Below are positions 53,585 through 62,483 of a DNA stretch of 64,000 nt, piece by piece. This DNA comes from Rickettsiales bacterium UBA2645 (lineage in GTDB: Bacteria > Pseudomonadota > Alphaproteobacteria > Rickettsiales > UBA1997). A program made the position numbers and the translations under genes. The DNA is taken from NCBI GenBank assembly GCA_002359655.1, contig DENL01000005.1, positions 18,981 to 82,980 of the forward strand, written 5' to 3'. Numbering within the stretch: the first letter of the stretch is position 1; every line of letters begins with the position of its first letter. The notes beneath the pieces are model-generated. The model was not told the origin of the DNA. It did no database searches and saw only the letters and a list, made by a program, of their open reading frames with translations.

Positions 53585-55564
53585 ATGTCGAAATTTTTTG
53601 CCCAAGTCTTGTTGCCTTTGGCGCTTGATGAATGCTTCACTTACCAAGCTGAAGACTCAATTGAGCGCGGTGATGTGGTGCAAGTTGAGTTTGGTAAAAA
53701 ACAAATTTGGGGCTTGGTTGTGCAAGTCAAAAAAGAGGCGCCAACCAATTTTGCCTTAGAAAAAATAAAACCGATTTTAGAAAAAAATTCGCGATTAAAA
53801 TTCAGCGAAAATCAGCTAAAATTTATTGAAACAATTGCCTCTTACAATCTTGCCAGTCATGGTTTGGTGCTAAGAGCATTTTTAGGAATTTTAAACTCCG
53901 ATAAAGTCAAAAAAATTCCCCAAGGTTTAGAGCAAAAAGTTGAAGCGCAAAATTTTTCTTTGAAAAAATTACTACCCAAACAGCAAGAAATTTTTACTCA
54001 GCTAAGCGACACGCTCAGTCAATCAAAGCTTGAAGTAAGCCTTTTGGACGGCGTTACTGGCTCTGGCAAAACCGAAATCTATTTTGCACTGATTGCCGAA
54101 ATTTTAGAAAAAAATTCCAACGCACAAATTTTAATCTTGCTTCCAGAAATCGCTTTAACCAGCCAATTGCTGCTGCGCTTTCAAGATCAATTTAAATTCA
54201 AGCCAGCTTTGTGGCACTCAAAAATTTCGAAAAAAGACAAGCGTGAAATTTTTTACGGCGTAGCACAAGGATCAGTTAAAGTCTTGATTGGCGCGCGTTC
54301 AAGCCTGTTGCTTCCTTTCAAAAATCTGCAATTAATTGTAATTGACGAAGAGCACGATTCGTCTTTCAAGCAAGAAGATGTTTTTAATTTTCACGCCCGC
54401 GACATGGCGATTGTCAAAGCCAAGCTAGAAAATTTTTCAGTTATTTTGTCTTCAGCAACGCCAGCACTTGAAACTTACGTAAATGCCGTTTCGGGCAAGT
54501 ATCGCCATTTTATTTTAGAGCAAAGTTTTGGTCAAAAAAACGACATTGAATTGATTGATTTGCGTCGTGAAAAACTTTTCAAAGATCAGTTTTTGTCAGA
54601 AAAATTACGTCAAGAAATTGCAAAAAACTTAGCAGAAGAAAAACAAACTTTACTTTTTTTAAACCGTCGCGGATACGCACCAGTAACACTTTGCAAGACT
54701 TGCGGAAAAAAATATCAATGTGCTGATTGTGATTTTAATTTGGTGCTGCACAAGGCAAAACAAAAATTGATTTGTCATTATTGCGGTCACCAAGAAAAGC
54801 TTTTGCACCAATGTAAATTCTGCGGCGAAGTTGACGCTTTGATTTCAGTTGGAGCTGGTGTTGATCGGATAGCCGAAGAAGTAAAAAACATTTTTCCCAA
54901 AAGCAGAATTGTCTTAGTAACCAGCGACAGCGTAACAAGTTTTGCCGACGTTGATCATTTGGTTGCACAAATTTTAAATCGCGAAATCGACATTATTATT
55001 GGCACGCAAATGATTGTGAAAGGCCACGACTTTCCTGATCTGAGCTTGGTTGGCATTGTTGATGCTGACGCCATGCTTTACTCTTCTGAACTGCGCGCTT
55101 TAGAGAAAACTTACCAGATTTTAACGCAAGTGATTGGTCGCGCCGGACGACGCCAGACTAAGGGTAAAGTGATTGTACAAACTTACAATCCAGAGAATTT
55201 TATTTTCGAGCAAATTTTAAAATCAGACAAAAAATCTTTTTACGATTTCGAAATCAAAAATCGCCAAACCCTTGAAATGCCACCTTTCTCAAGGTTTGTT
55301 AGATTTGAAATAAGCTCTTTTACAGAAAGTGACGCAAAAAATTTTGCCAAGAAACTGATTCAAGCTTTTCCGATTAGCGAAAGAATTGAAATATTCGGAC
55401 CAGCGCCAGCAGCACTTCAACGCTTAAAAAACCGGCACCATTTTTTAGTAAATTTAAAAGCTGAGAAAAAAATTAATCTGCAAAAGCTAATCAAGGAAGT
55501 TTTACAAACTCTTGAAATCCCAAAATCAGTTCGATTGAAAATTGATTTTGATCCAATTTCTTAA
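53585..55564 (+). CDS. priA: Primosomal replication protein N' (PriA helicase)
   Basis: A 659-residue protein. The N-terminal DNA-binding domain is followed by helicase motifs DGVTGSGKTEIY (Walker A), VIDEEHDSSFKQED and LSSATPALET. A zinc-binding region has paired cysteines CKTCGKKYQCADCDF and CHYCGHQEKLLHQCKFCG, and the helicase C domain has GTQMIVKGHDFPDL and VIGRAGRR. PriA reloads the replisome at stalled forks. Its stop lies 43 bp before the first CRISPR repeat. Confidence 0.97.
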   Translation: MSKFFAQVLLPLALDECFTYQAEDSIERGDVVQVEFGKKQIWGLVVQVKKEAPTNFALEKIKPILEKNSRLKFSENQLKFIETIASYNLASHGLVLRAFLGILNSDKVKKIPQGLEQKVEAQNFSLKKLLPKQQEIFTQLSDTLSQSKLEVSLLDGVTGSGKTEIYFALIAEILEKNSNAQILILLPEIALTSQLLLRFQDQFKFKPALWHSKISKKDKREIFYGVAQGSVKVLIGARSSLLLPFKNLQLIVIDEEHDSSFKQEDVFNFHARDMAIVKAKLENFSVILSSATPALETYVNAVSGKYRHFILEQSFGQKNDIELIDLRREKLFKDQFLSEKLRQEIAKNLAEEKQTLLFLNRRGYAPVTLCKTCGKKYQCADCDFNLVLHKAKQKLICHYCGHQEKLLHQCKFCGEVDALISVGAGVDRIAEEVKNIFPKSRIVLVTSDSVTSFADVDHLVAQILNREIDIIIGTQMIVKGHDFPDLSLVGIVDADAMLYSSELRALEKTYQILTQVIGRAGRRQTKGKVIVQTYNPENFIFEQILKSDKKSFYDFEIKNRQTLEMPPFSRFVRFEISSFTESDAKNFAKKLIQAFPISERIEIFGPAPAALQRLKNRHHFLVNLKAEKKINLQKLIKEVLQTLEIPKSVRLKIDFDPIS

Positions 55565-55607
55565 ACTTGATTGCAACCGCTCTCAGCCTGATCCCAAACC
55601 ACCTCCT

Positions 55608-56764
55608 GTTCCAGCTTGACCGCAAATTCCCGCCCTCTAGTTTTTCACCTAAATTGGCATGAAAATTTTTCTGGTTCCAGCTTGACCGCAAATTCCCGCC
55701 CTCTAGTTTAAAACCTAATAGGTTATTTAGGTTAATCTAGTTCCAGCTTGACCGCAAATTCCCGCCCTCTGGTTTAAAGTTGTTTTTGTTGTCCCGCTTG
55801 TTCAGGTTCCAGCTTGACCGCAAATTCCCGCCCTCTAGTTTTTTATCGTTTTTGTTATCTACAATGTAGATGTTCCAGCTTGACCGCAAATTCCCGCCCT
55901 CTAGTTTCAAAATGATTTTTTAAAATTTTGTAACATTGGGTTCCAGCTTGACCGCAAATTCCCGCCCTCTAGTTTAAACCTTTTACACTTGAAAAATCAA
56001 ATGCGGTTCCAGCTTGACCGCAAATTCCCGCCCTCTAGTTTTGCTCTTAATGAAAACCGCCAAGAAGCACCGTTCCAGCTTGACCGCAAATTCCCGCCCT
56101 CTAGTTTTTTACCGATTAATTTTGCTTCTAGTTTTTTGTTCCAGCTTGACCGCAAATTCCCGCCCTCTAGTTTGAAGGTGTGAGACGAATAATCCATCAT
56201 GCAGTTCCAGCTTGACCGCAAATTCCCGCCCTCTAGTTTATGAACCAACCGTAAGATGATTTACCAATCGTTCCAGCTTGACCGCAAATTCCCGCCCTCT
56301 AGTTTTTTGTGGGCGAATAAAAATGCTTTCCGGAAGTTCCAGCTTGACCGCAAATTCCCGCCCTCTAGTTTTAAACATATCCAATTCTTCATATCCTACC
56401 AGTTCCAGCTTGACCGCAAATTCCCGCCCTCTAGTTTTTGGGCGCGTAACAAATTGATTTCTTCAAGGTTCCAGCTTGACCGCAAATTCCCGCCCTCTAG
56501 TTTGTGATAAAGACTTTATCGCAAACAATACATGTTCCAGCTTGACCGCAAATTCCCGCCCTCTAGTTTTTCTTATCCCGCAATTGGAAGCCCTGTTATG
56601 TTCCAGCTTGACCGCAAATTCCCGCCCTCTAGTTTATTTTTAGAAGATGCTCTTTTCAAAAAGTTCCAGCTTGACCGCAAATTCCCGCCCTCTAGTTTAC
56701 ACATTATTTTCTCGTTATTTCATTAAGTGTTCCAGCTTGACCGCAAATTCCCGCCCTCTAGTTT
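55608..56764 (+). CRISPR. CRISPR array, 18 repeats and 17 spacers (type II-C)
   Basis: Repeats are 36 bp, beginning GTTCCAGCTTGACCGC and ending CCGCCCTCTAGTTT. They start at 55608, 55674, 55740, 55806, 55872, 55940, 56006, 56072, 56138, 56204, 56270, 56336, 56402, 56468, 56534, 56600, 56663 and 56729. Spacers are 30 bp except the fifth (32) and sixteenth (27). Only the third repeat differs (A to G at repeat position 32). The tracrRNA anti-repeat shows that crRNAs come from the plus strand. A terminator lies just beyond the last repeat. With the 43-bp flank after priA, this covers 55565-56764. Confidence 0.99.
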
Positions 56765-56767
56765 GGT

Positions 56768-56810
56768 AGCCGTATAGTCCTTACGCTAGTAAAGACTATA
56801 CGGCTTTTTG
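56768..56810 (+). terminator. Terminator at the end of the CRISPR array
   Basis: AGCCGTATAGTC and GACTATACGGCT form a perfect 12-bp stem followed by TTTTTG on the plus strand only. It would stop array transcription before the convergent cas2 and supports plus-strand transcription of the array. Confidence 0.88.
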
Positions 56811-56836
56811 TTTTGAAAAAAATGCTCAAATTTTCT

Positions 56837-57169
56837 TCAAAAAAGCTCGTATTGTTCAGGATTTTTTGGATTAGATTTTTCTTTTTTGCCGTTGAAGGTG
56901 ATGATGTTTTCATATTGTTTATCGGTGAAAACAAGAATGTGAATCTTGCCACTTTCGGGAATAATTTTCTCAATTTTTTTAATGTATCTTTCTGTTACTT
57001 CCTTGCTGGCACAAAACCTTTGATAAACTGAAAATTGCGCCATCTGGAAGCCTAAATCAAGCAAAGAATTTCTAAATTCTGATGCCGCTTTGCGCTCTTT
57101 TTTTGTGTTGGTTGGCAGGTCAAATAAAACTTGAATCCACAAAATTCTGTAAGCTGAAAGTTGAGACAT
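56837..57169 (-). CDS. cas2: CRISPR-associated endonuclease Cas2
   Basis: A 110-residue protein with the Cas2 fold: YRILWIQVLFDLPTNTKKERKAASEFRNSLLDLGFQMAQFSVYQRFC (Asp near the first strand end) and KIHILVFTDKQYENI. Together with Cas1 it inserts new spacers. It lies 13 bp after cas1 and is the last cas gene, facing the array. There is no csn2 or cas4, which defines subtype II-C. Confidence 0.96.
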   Translation of the reverse strand: MSQLSAYRILWIQVLFDLPTNTKKERKAASEFRNSLLDLGFQMAQFSVYQRFCASKEVTERYIKKIEKIIPESGKIHILVFTDKQYENIITFNGKKEKSNPKNPEQYELF

Positions 57170-57182
57170 TAAATAATAATTT

Positions 57183-58100
57183 TTAAGAAATTATTAGCTC
57201 GGTTGGTAGTGGTGAAAGTGGAAAGTCTAAATTTGCCTCTCCTTCTTCGAGACTACGCACAAAAGATTGACAAAGCTTTATCAGGCAATTGCTAATTGGT
57301 GTTGTACCTGCTGATGTTGACAAATCTAAACTTAAAATTTTGGTTAAAGATTTTTTTATTTCGGGCGTCAATTCTTCGATCCCTTTATTTTCTTCAGAAA
57401 TTTTTTTAACTACAAAATCAACCATTGGTCTGAAAGGCTCTATTAAGTCATCAACCAGACAAAAAGCATTTTCTTGATTTGAATGATGTATACCAATTGC
57501 AGGATGTAAACCGGCAGAAAAAATTGCGCGCGCAGTTGCTGACCGCAAAACTGCATAGCCGTAATTCAGCATTGAATTAATTCCGCTGCTTTCAAAATTT
57601 CTTCTAAAATTTTCGCCAAAAAGTCGTTGCCAATATTTTCTTGCTGCTTGTGCTTCGAGATTTTCTTTGTCTCCTGAGCTTACTTTTTTGGCTAATTCCA
57701 AAAGTTGTTTTTCATCTTCACCGCTGAAGTGAGAAAGAATTGCCGCCTGGTTTAAAATTTTTGCCTTCACAACTTGTTGCCAAAGTCTTTTCTCCAAAGG
57801 TTTAGAAGATTGAATCTGTAAATTGATTTTCTGTTTGTGCAAATAATGCGGATTGGTGGGATAAAAAATTCCTGATGGCAAATAATTTGCGCCCAGAACC
57901 ACAATCATCACACCTGCTTCAAGCAAAGAATTAAGCAAGTTAGTGGTGATTGTGGCGCCAGTTCCGTTTAAAATTAAAATGCCAATATCTTCAAAAGCGA
58001 TGCGGGCTTTTTCGCTGTTTTCAACTTTTACCAATAAAAAACCGCGCGACATTGAAAGCGAAACTAAGGGATCAGAAATTTCAATGATGCGATTGGTCAT
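57183..58100 (-). CDS. cas1: CRISPR-associated endonuclease Cas1
   Basis: A 305-residue protein: SLSMSRGFLLVKVENSEKARIAFEDIGILILNGTGATITTNLLNSLLEAGVMIVVLG (N-terminal domain), then ESSGINSMLNYGYAVLRSATARAIFSAGLHPAIGIHH and FCLVDDLIEPFRPMVD, which carry the Glu, His and acidic metal ligands. It is the spacer integrase. Its ATG overlaps the cas9 TAA by one base (TAATG), so cas9 and cas1 are translationally coupled. Confidence 0.97.
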   Translation of the reverse strand: MTNRIIEISDPLVSLSMSRGFLLVKVENSEKARIAFEDIGILILNGTGATITTNLLNSLLEAGVMIVVLGANYLPSGIFYPTNPHYLHKQKINLQIQSSKPLEKRLWQQVVKAKILNQAAILSHFSGEDEKQLLELAKKVSSGDKENLEAQAARKYWQRLFGENFRRNFESSGINSMLNYGYAVLRSATARAIFSAGLHPAIGIHHSNQENAFCLVDDLIEPFRPMVDFVVKKISEENKGIEELTPEIKKSLTKILSLDLSTSAGTTPISNCLIKLCQSFVRSLEEGEANLDFPLSPLPTELIIS

Positions 58101-61100
58101 TAATTTTCTTTGGTTGTTTTTAGGATTGGACCAGAGTCGAAGACTTTGCCAGAAGGAGAAACAAATATTTTTCTGAGTTTTTTATCGACTAAAGTATTTT
58201 TATTTAGATAAAATGTTCCCTTTGCTTCTTTATTTGAAGAGAAAGAAGTGTGTAATGCATAAGAGCATTGAGTGCTGTCTGGAACGGAGGTAATTTTGGC
58301 TGTTAATGTTTCTCCATTTTTCTCAAGTCTGACCATATCGTCTTTGAACAGCCTAATTATTAGCTTTGCTGCTGGATGAGGTTTTAGTTTCTCATAAACT
58401 TGATCTTGTGGAAATTTTTTGCTCTTATTTATTAGGCACATACCATCTCTTTCGATTATTTCATAAATACTTGTCATTCTGAGGCTAGAAACAACATCAG
58501 TGATGATTCCCCCATTGGGCATCTGCCATAAGCTTATGTGACTTTTATTATCTGGGCTGATTGCTTTGGAGAATTGATTGTTTTTTCCGTGTTCGATTTT
58601 TACTGCTGTTTGTATTTTATCTAAGATCCGAATATTTTTGACCCCCGATTCTCTGGAAAATTGCTGAAGAATTGATAGCAGCCTCTTTTCATCACTTTTA
58701 CTCTTCGAAATATCTTTTGTTAATTCCATGAGGTTGTTTCTGATTTTTTTATCTCGGATTCTTTCAATTTCATTTTTATTTAAAGATGTAATTCCTCCGC
58801 TTTTTGAGAAAACAACATTGAAGCTTTGTTTTTTTGAATCCTCGTCGGCAATTTTCTTTTTTAATACTCCATAGGAAGTCTGACTGTGAAGTTCTGAGTT
58901 AGCGCTCTGATCAACTTTATGCGAAACTACAATCTTTTCAATCGCCTCAACTACATCTTCACGAAACCTATTCCAGTGATTTGGAACATTAATAATCAGG
59001 CGATCAAGATCGTGGCCTATGGCATTATCGCGTGAAATTTGTTGCAGCAGTTTGGTTTCGGTCATGGCGATAACAATGGCATCAACTGCGTGATGGCGGT
59101 GGTCGTCGCGGTTTTTTGGCTTTTGTTTTTTATTTTTTTCTTGTGATTTTGACTCAAAAACTTCGTCAGTTTCTGAATCAAAAGTTGCTTCACGCAGATT
59201 TTCGATTTCTGGGTTTTGCTGGTCCAACGGCCTTTCAGTTTCTTTATTTAAGATTGAATTTAATCCCCAATGATGGCGTAGCAGCGAAGTTAATTTTCCG
59301 TTAGCAACTTTAATTTTATTTGGATCGCAAATTTGCGCTAAATATTGGTGGGCGATTTTTGACAAATAGCGTGTATCGTTGAGCTGTCTTTCTTGAAAGC
59401 CGCTTTCATCGCTAAATTTTTCCATGGCATTTTCATAAAAACGCCATTTTTTATTTTTTGGTAAGTTTTGAATTCTTTCAAAGGTAGAATCGCCAAAAGC
59501 TTCGAATGGTGAAAGATTGCCTTTCTTCTGGTTACAGTTTCTGTGAGCTAAAGTTTTGTTAGCAATTGAATCATCGTAAGTTTTTGAAAATGGCAAGATA
59601 TGTTCAATCTCAATTTCATGACTGGAAATTTTATTTACTCCGATTTGAGTACCACAAAATGGGCATTTGCGGTCATTACAATCATTAGGATTTAATTCTT
59701 TCCAAAGTTTTAATTTTAGGCGATTTCCGTAAGTGTTTCTTTGGTTTAGGTTTTCTAATTCTTTTCTTAAATATTCGTTTTCTTTTTCATTTTTCTTTTG
59801 CTGACTTTCGATCTCGTCCTTTTCTTTTTGGCTAATTTTCAAATCGCGAGCTAGTTCAATATGAATTTCACTTGGACTGCCATTTTCCTTAATTATGGAA
59901 TTTACAACTTTTCGAACCTGATTCGGAGCTACATGAACTGTTGGGTTGGCGATTCTGCCATAAAAAACTTCTTCTTCTGATCCTGATTTTACCGGAACTG
60001 TTGAAGCGGGAATTGCTTTTCCGTAGTAATCAAGCTGACTTTGAATTTCGCCAAATTCTTTTTTACTGTGATGAAAGCCAAGATTTTCAGTTGCTTCGTC
60101 GTAACGACAATTTTTTTCTGCAATTTCAGCAACTATTTTTTGCAAAAATTCTTTTGATAAATTACCGACGCCGCTTTTGAAATTATTTGGAGTAATTTTT
60201 TTTATTTCCAAGGCTTGTTCTTCATTGCAATTCCACTCCTGCAAAGCTTTTTGATGAATTGCTTCTTCATTTTCTGTATCAAGCAGAAATTCAACAATTT
60301 CATCTTGCTTTTGAAGTGAAAAATTATGCCACTTTTCGCCGAATTTCTTATCTTTTAAAAATATTTCAGTTTCATTTCCTTGAAGTTTATCTCTTTTTCC
60401 ACCTTCAAAATTAAACTGAAATTCTTCTGCACCGTAGCCAATTTGTTTTCTTAGTGATGAAAATTTCGCAGATTTATTTTCATGTAAATATTCAATCAAT
60501 TTTCTTTTTTGTGCTGCATCAAGCAAAATTTCTTCACGATTATTTCTAATGATTTTTAGGTTATTTATTTCTGAGAGAATACGAAATTTTTGATAACTTG
60601 GCAAAGCCAGATAAGCCCTTGGAAGACCTTTTGAGTTTTTATTTCTTTCAGAAAGTTTCTGGTAATTTTCAAAAATTTCAGCAGCCCAATTTGGCAGTGA
60701 CTTAAATTTATTTATAAATTGACAAACCCCCTTTTCTTGTGGTGCTAAGGGTCTTTGATGAAAAATTATTTCTTTAATTTTTTGCCAGTTTTCTTCGCTT
60801 AATTTTTGGTTTTGAAATTGTACTTTTTTAATTTCATTAAACTCGTTTTCATACATTACGCGAGTTGGATAAAGACCAGATTCATCTGGCTTGGCGCGTG
60901 CTGTGAGTTCTTTTAAAATTCGCTCTCTATAAAAAAATTCACCTAAAGTTCGTGAGTTTGTTTCGCTAATTTTATTAGCTAAATTTTCTTGATTTCGTTT
61001 GGTTTCGCTGAGCTTTTTATAATCAGTCACCCGTTCTTTGCGATTGCTTTTAAAGCCGCGTCTTTGATTTAAATGAAAAATAGCGCGTCCAAGTTCAAAA

Positions 61101-61456
61101 GGATTTAATGCCTCGTCAAGAGCTTTGGCTCTGATCTGATAAGGATTTAATAATTCTAATTTTTTGCGCTCAATTTCATCTTTTGGCATTAATCCAAGCT
61201 TGATTAAGCAATTCATCAATTGTGATTTTCTGGTCAAAAAGCGATCGCGCCGGCGGCGCATTCCTCTAGCCTCTCTTCTTGCAACTGCTAAGGGCGTTCC
61301 ATCTTTTGGATTTCTGCCATCAGAAAAAATTCTCACTCCCGCATCTAAAATTTTGCAAGGCTCGTTATTTTGATTCAAAGCTAACATTGCCCAGCCAATT
61401 GAATTGGTTCCTAAATCTAATCCTAATCTGTAGCTTATTTGAGAGTTGTTTTGCAT
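58100..61456 (-). CDS. cas9: Cas9 endonuclease, type II-C
   Basis: A 1118-residue effector, the size of II-C Cas9. RuvC-I is YRLGLDLGTNSIGWAM (D14); an Arg-rich bridge helix RREARGMRRRRDRFLTRKSQL follows, then a long recognition lobe, RuvC-II IHIELARDLKIS, the HNH domain (EIEIEHILPFSKTYDDSIANKTLAHRNC) and RuvC-III HHAVDAIVIAM. The C-terminal part is the PAM-interacting region. HNH has Glu-His where many Cas9s have Asp-His, and it keeps CPFCG and HRNC pairs that could bind zinc as in IscB and free HNH nucleases. All nuclease residues appear present, so activity is likely. It leads the cas9-cas1-cas2 operon and diverges from the tracrRNA. Confidence 0.98.
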   Translation of the reverse strand: MQNNSQISYRLGLDLGTNSIGWAMLALNQNNEPCKILDAGVRIFSDGRNPKDGTPLAVARREARGMRRRRDRFLTRKSQLMNCLIKLGLMPKDEIERKKLELLNPYQIRAKALDEALNPFELGRAIFHLNQRRGFKSNRKERVTDYKKLSETKRNQENLANKISETNSRTLGEFFYRERILKELTARAKPDESGLYPTRVMYENEFNEIKKVQFQNQKLSEENWQKIKEIIFHQRPLAPQEKGVCQFINKFKSLPNWAAEIFENYQKLSERNKNSKGLPRAYLALPSYQKFRILSEINNLKIIRNNREEILLDAAQKRKLIEYLHENKSAKFSSLRKQIGYGAEEFQFNFEGGKRDKLQGNETEIFLKDKKFGEKWHNFSLQKQDEIVEFLLDTENEEAIHQKALQEWNCNEEQALEIKKITPNNFKSGVGNLSKEFLQKIVAEIAEKNCRYDEATENLGFHHSKKEFGEIQSQLDYYGKAIPASTVPVKSGSEEEVFYGRIANPTVHVAPNQVRKVVNSIIKENGSPSEIHIELARDLKISQKEKDEIESQQKKNEKENEYLRKELENLNQRNTYGNRLKLKLWKELNPNDCNDRKCPFCGTQIGVNKISSHEIEIEHILPFSKTYDDSIANKTLAHRNCNQKKGNLSPFEAFGDSTFERIQNLPKNKKWRFYENAMEKFSDESGFQERQLNDTRYLSKIAHQYLAQICDPNKIKVANGKLTSLLRHHWGLNSILNKETERPLDQQNPEIENLREATFDSETDEVFESKSQEKNKKQKPKNRDDHRHHAVDAIVIAMTETKLLQQISRDNAIGHDLDRLIINVPNHWNRFREDVVEAIEKIVVSHKVDQSANSELHSQTSYGVLKKKIADEDSKKQSFNVVFSKSGGITSLNKNEIERIRDKKIRNNLMELTKDISKSKSDEKRLLSILQQFSRESGVKNIRILDKIQTAVKIEHGKNNQFSKAISPDNKSHISLWQMPNGGIITDVVSSLRMTSIYEIIERDGMCLINKSKKFPQDQVYEKLKPHPAAKLIIRLFKDDMVRLEKNGETLTAKITSVPDSTQCSYALHTSFSSNKEAKGTFYLNKNTLVDKKLRKIFVSPSGKVFDSGPILKTTKEN

Positions 61457-61529
61457 AAATTTTCAGTTTAGTTGAAAAAAAAGTTGCTCATTAAAAAATT
61501 CTAAAAATATTCATCTTTATCAATTTGGC

Positions 61530-61620
61530 TCTTACGGGAATTTGCAGTCAAGCTGGTAACAAGTGTTCTTTTCAAAAAGAACGCACAAAATTTGAAAGCG
61601 GGGTACGCCCCGCTTTTTTA
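61530..61620 (+). ncRNA. tracrRNA
   Basis: CGGGAATTTGCAGTCAAGCT continuing to GGTAAC (61535-61560) is the reverse complement of the first part of the CRISPR repeat, with one mismatch and one inserted base: the anti-repeat. A short hairpin GTTCTTT-TCAA-AAAGAAC (about 61565-61582) and a terminator AAAGCGGGG-TACG-CCCCGCTTT plus T-run (61595-61620) follow. This is the usual II-C tracrRNA order. It is transcribed away from cas9. The 5' end is estimated; no promoter is assigned with confidence. Confidence 0.9.
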
Positions 61621-61631
61621 TTGCGCGTGAA

Positions 61632-62471
61632 TTATTCGTTTCTCTCGCGTAAAAAACTGGCGAATCTTGGGGTGCCATTTTTGGTTTTGCCGAAAAATTT
61701 GTAAGTGATTTGGCTGCCGATTGCGGGTGGGTTTTTTCTTTGTTCTACGGAAAAACCGCTGCCGATTTTGAAGCGGATTTTTTGCTGATCTGAATTTTCA
61801 ATTTCGATTAAAAGTGCACCCATTTTTCCGGCAAATTTTCCTTTGCCAGCAATGTGGGCAATTACCTTTCCTTCAGCGTCTTCGAAGGTTTTTAATTTTA
61901 ATAAATCGTCATTTCTTTCAGCTTTGTAAAGTGAGTTTTTGCGGTGTAGCATCAAGCCTTCGCCACCGTTTTTTACAGTAGATTTTAAAAGGCTTGCAAG
62001 TGCTTCGTGATCTTTGATTTCAAACTGATTAATAACTTGCAGATATTTTGAGTCGGCCTCTGCAACCAAGCTTTGCATGATTTCGTAGCGTTTACTAAAA
62101 ATTTCTGAACTTTTTGGTAAATCAAAAATCATGAAGCGCACGTCTTGCCAAGCTTTTTCATCTGGGGTTTCTTGGCGAATAATTTTTGCAACTAATTCGA
62201 ATTTTCCGCGACCAATCCACAATTCACCGTCTAAAACTTGTTTGGGGAAATTTTTTGTAAACCACTTTGGAGCCTTGATAATATTGCCTTGGCGTGAAAT
62301 AAATTTTTCGCCGTCAAAATATCCACGCACACCGTCCAACTTTTCGCTGACTAAAAATTCGTCAAGATTGATTTCTTCAGAATAGAGATTGGCCAGCTGA
62401 ATTTGTGGTGCAGCCGCAACTGCAGAAGTACAGAAAAATATTAACAAAATGGTGCTTAGGTGTTTTGACAT
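61632..62471 (-). CDS. Exported ATP-dependent DNA ligase (Lig E type)
   Basis: A 279-residue minimal ligase with an N-terminal signal peptide (LSTILLIFFCTSAVAAAP). Nucleotidyltransferase motifs: I SEKLDGVRGYFDG (adenylated K44), III LDGELWIGRGKFEL, IV NGGEGLMLHRK and V LLKLKTFEDAEGKV. A C-terminal OB domain ends KNGTPRFASFLRERNE. There are no extra DNA-binding domains. Lig E enzymes are periplasmic and are thought to act on extracellular or incoming DNA, for example in competence or biofilm. Its stop is 12 bp beyond the tracrRNA terminator, on the opposite strand. Confidence 0.92.
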   Translation of the reverse strand: MSKHLSTILLIFFCTSAVAAAPQIQLANLYSEEINLDEFLVSEKLDGVRGYFDGEKFISRQGNIIKAPKWFTKNFPKQVLDGELWIGRGKFELVAKIIRQETPDEKAWQDVRFMIFDLPKSSEIFSKRYEIMQSLVAEADSKYLQVINQFEIKDHEALASLLKSTVKNGGEGLMLHRKNSLYKAERNDDLLKLKTFEDAEGKVIAHIAGKGKFAGKMGALLIEIENSDQQKIRFKIGSGFSVEQRKNPPAIGSQITYKFFGKTKNGTPRFASFLRERNE

Positions 62472-62483
62472 CAGCGTGGTGAT

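Noticed and set aside
55559..55592. Possible extra degenerate CRISPR repeat just after priA (CTTGATTGCAACCGCTCTCAG)
   Set aside because: It shares only short blocks with the repeat, needs several gaps, and would leave a spacer of about 16 bp. Chance similarity is as likely.
55989..56726. Open frames on both strands encoding repeated FQLDRKFPPSS or KLEGGNLRSSWN peptides
   Set aside because: They are translations of the CRISPR repeats and spacers, with no start signal or family match.
58100..61456. Cas9 inactivated by the Asp to Glu change in HNH
   Set aside because: The catalytic His and the following Asn region are present and Glu is seen at this position in related HNH nucleases, so loss of activity is not indicated.
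61480..61530. tracrRNA promoter with TTGCTC and a TATTCA-type box
   Set aside because: Spacing and match are poor and several equally weak alternatives exist in this AT-rich stretch.
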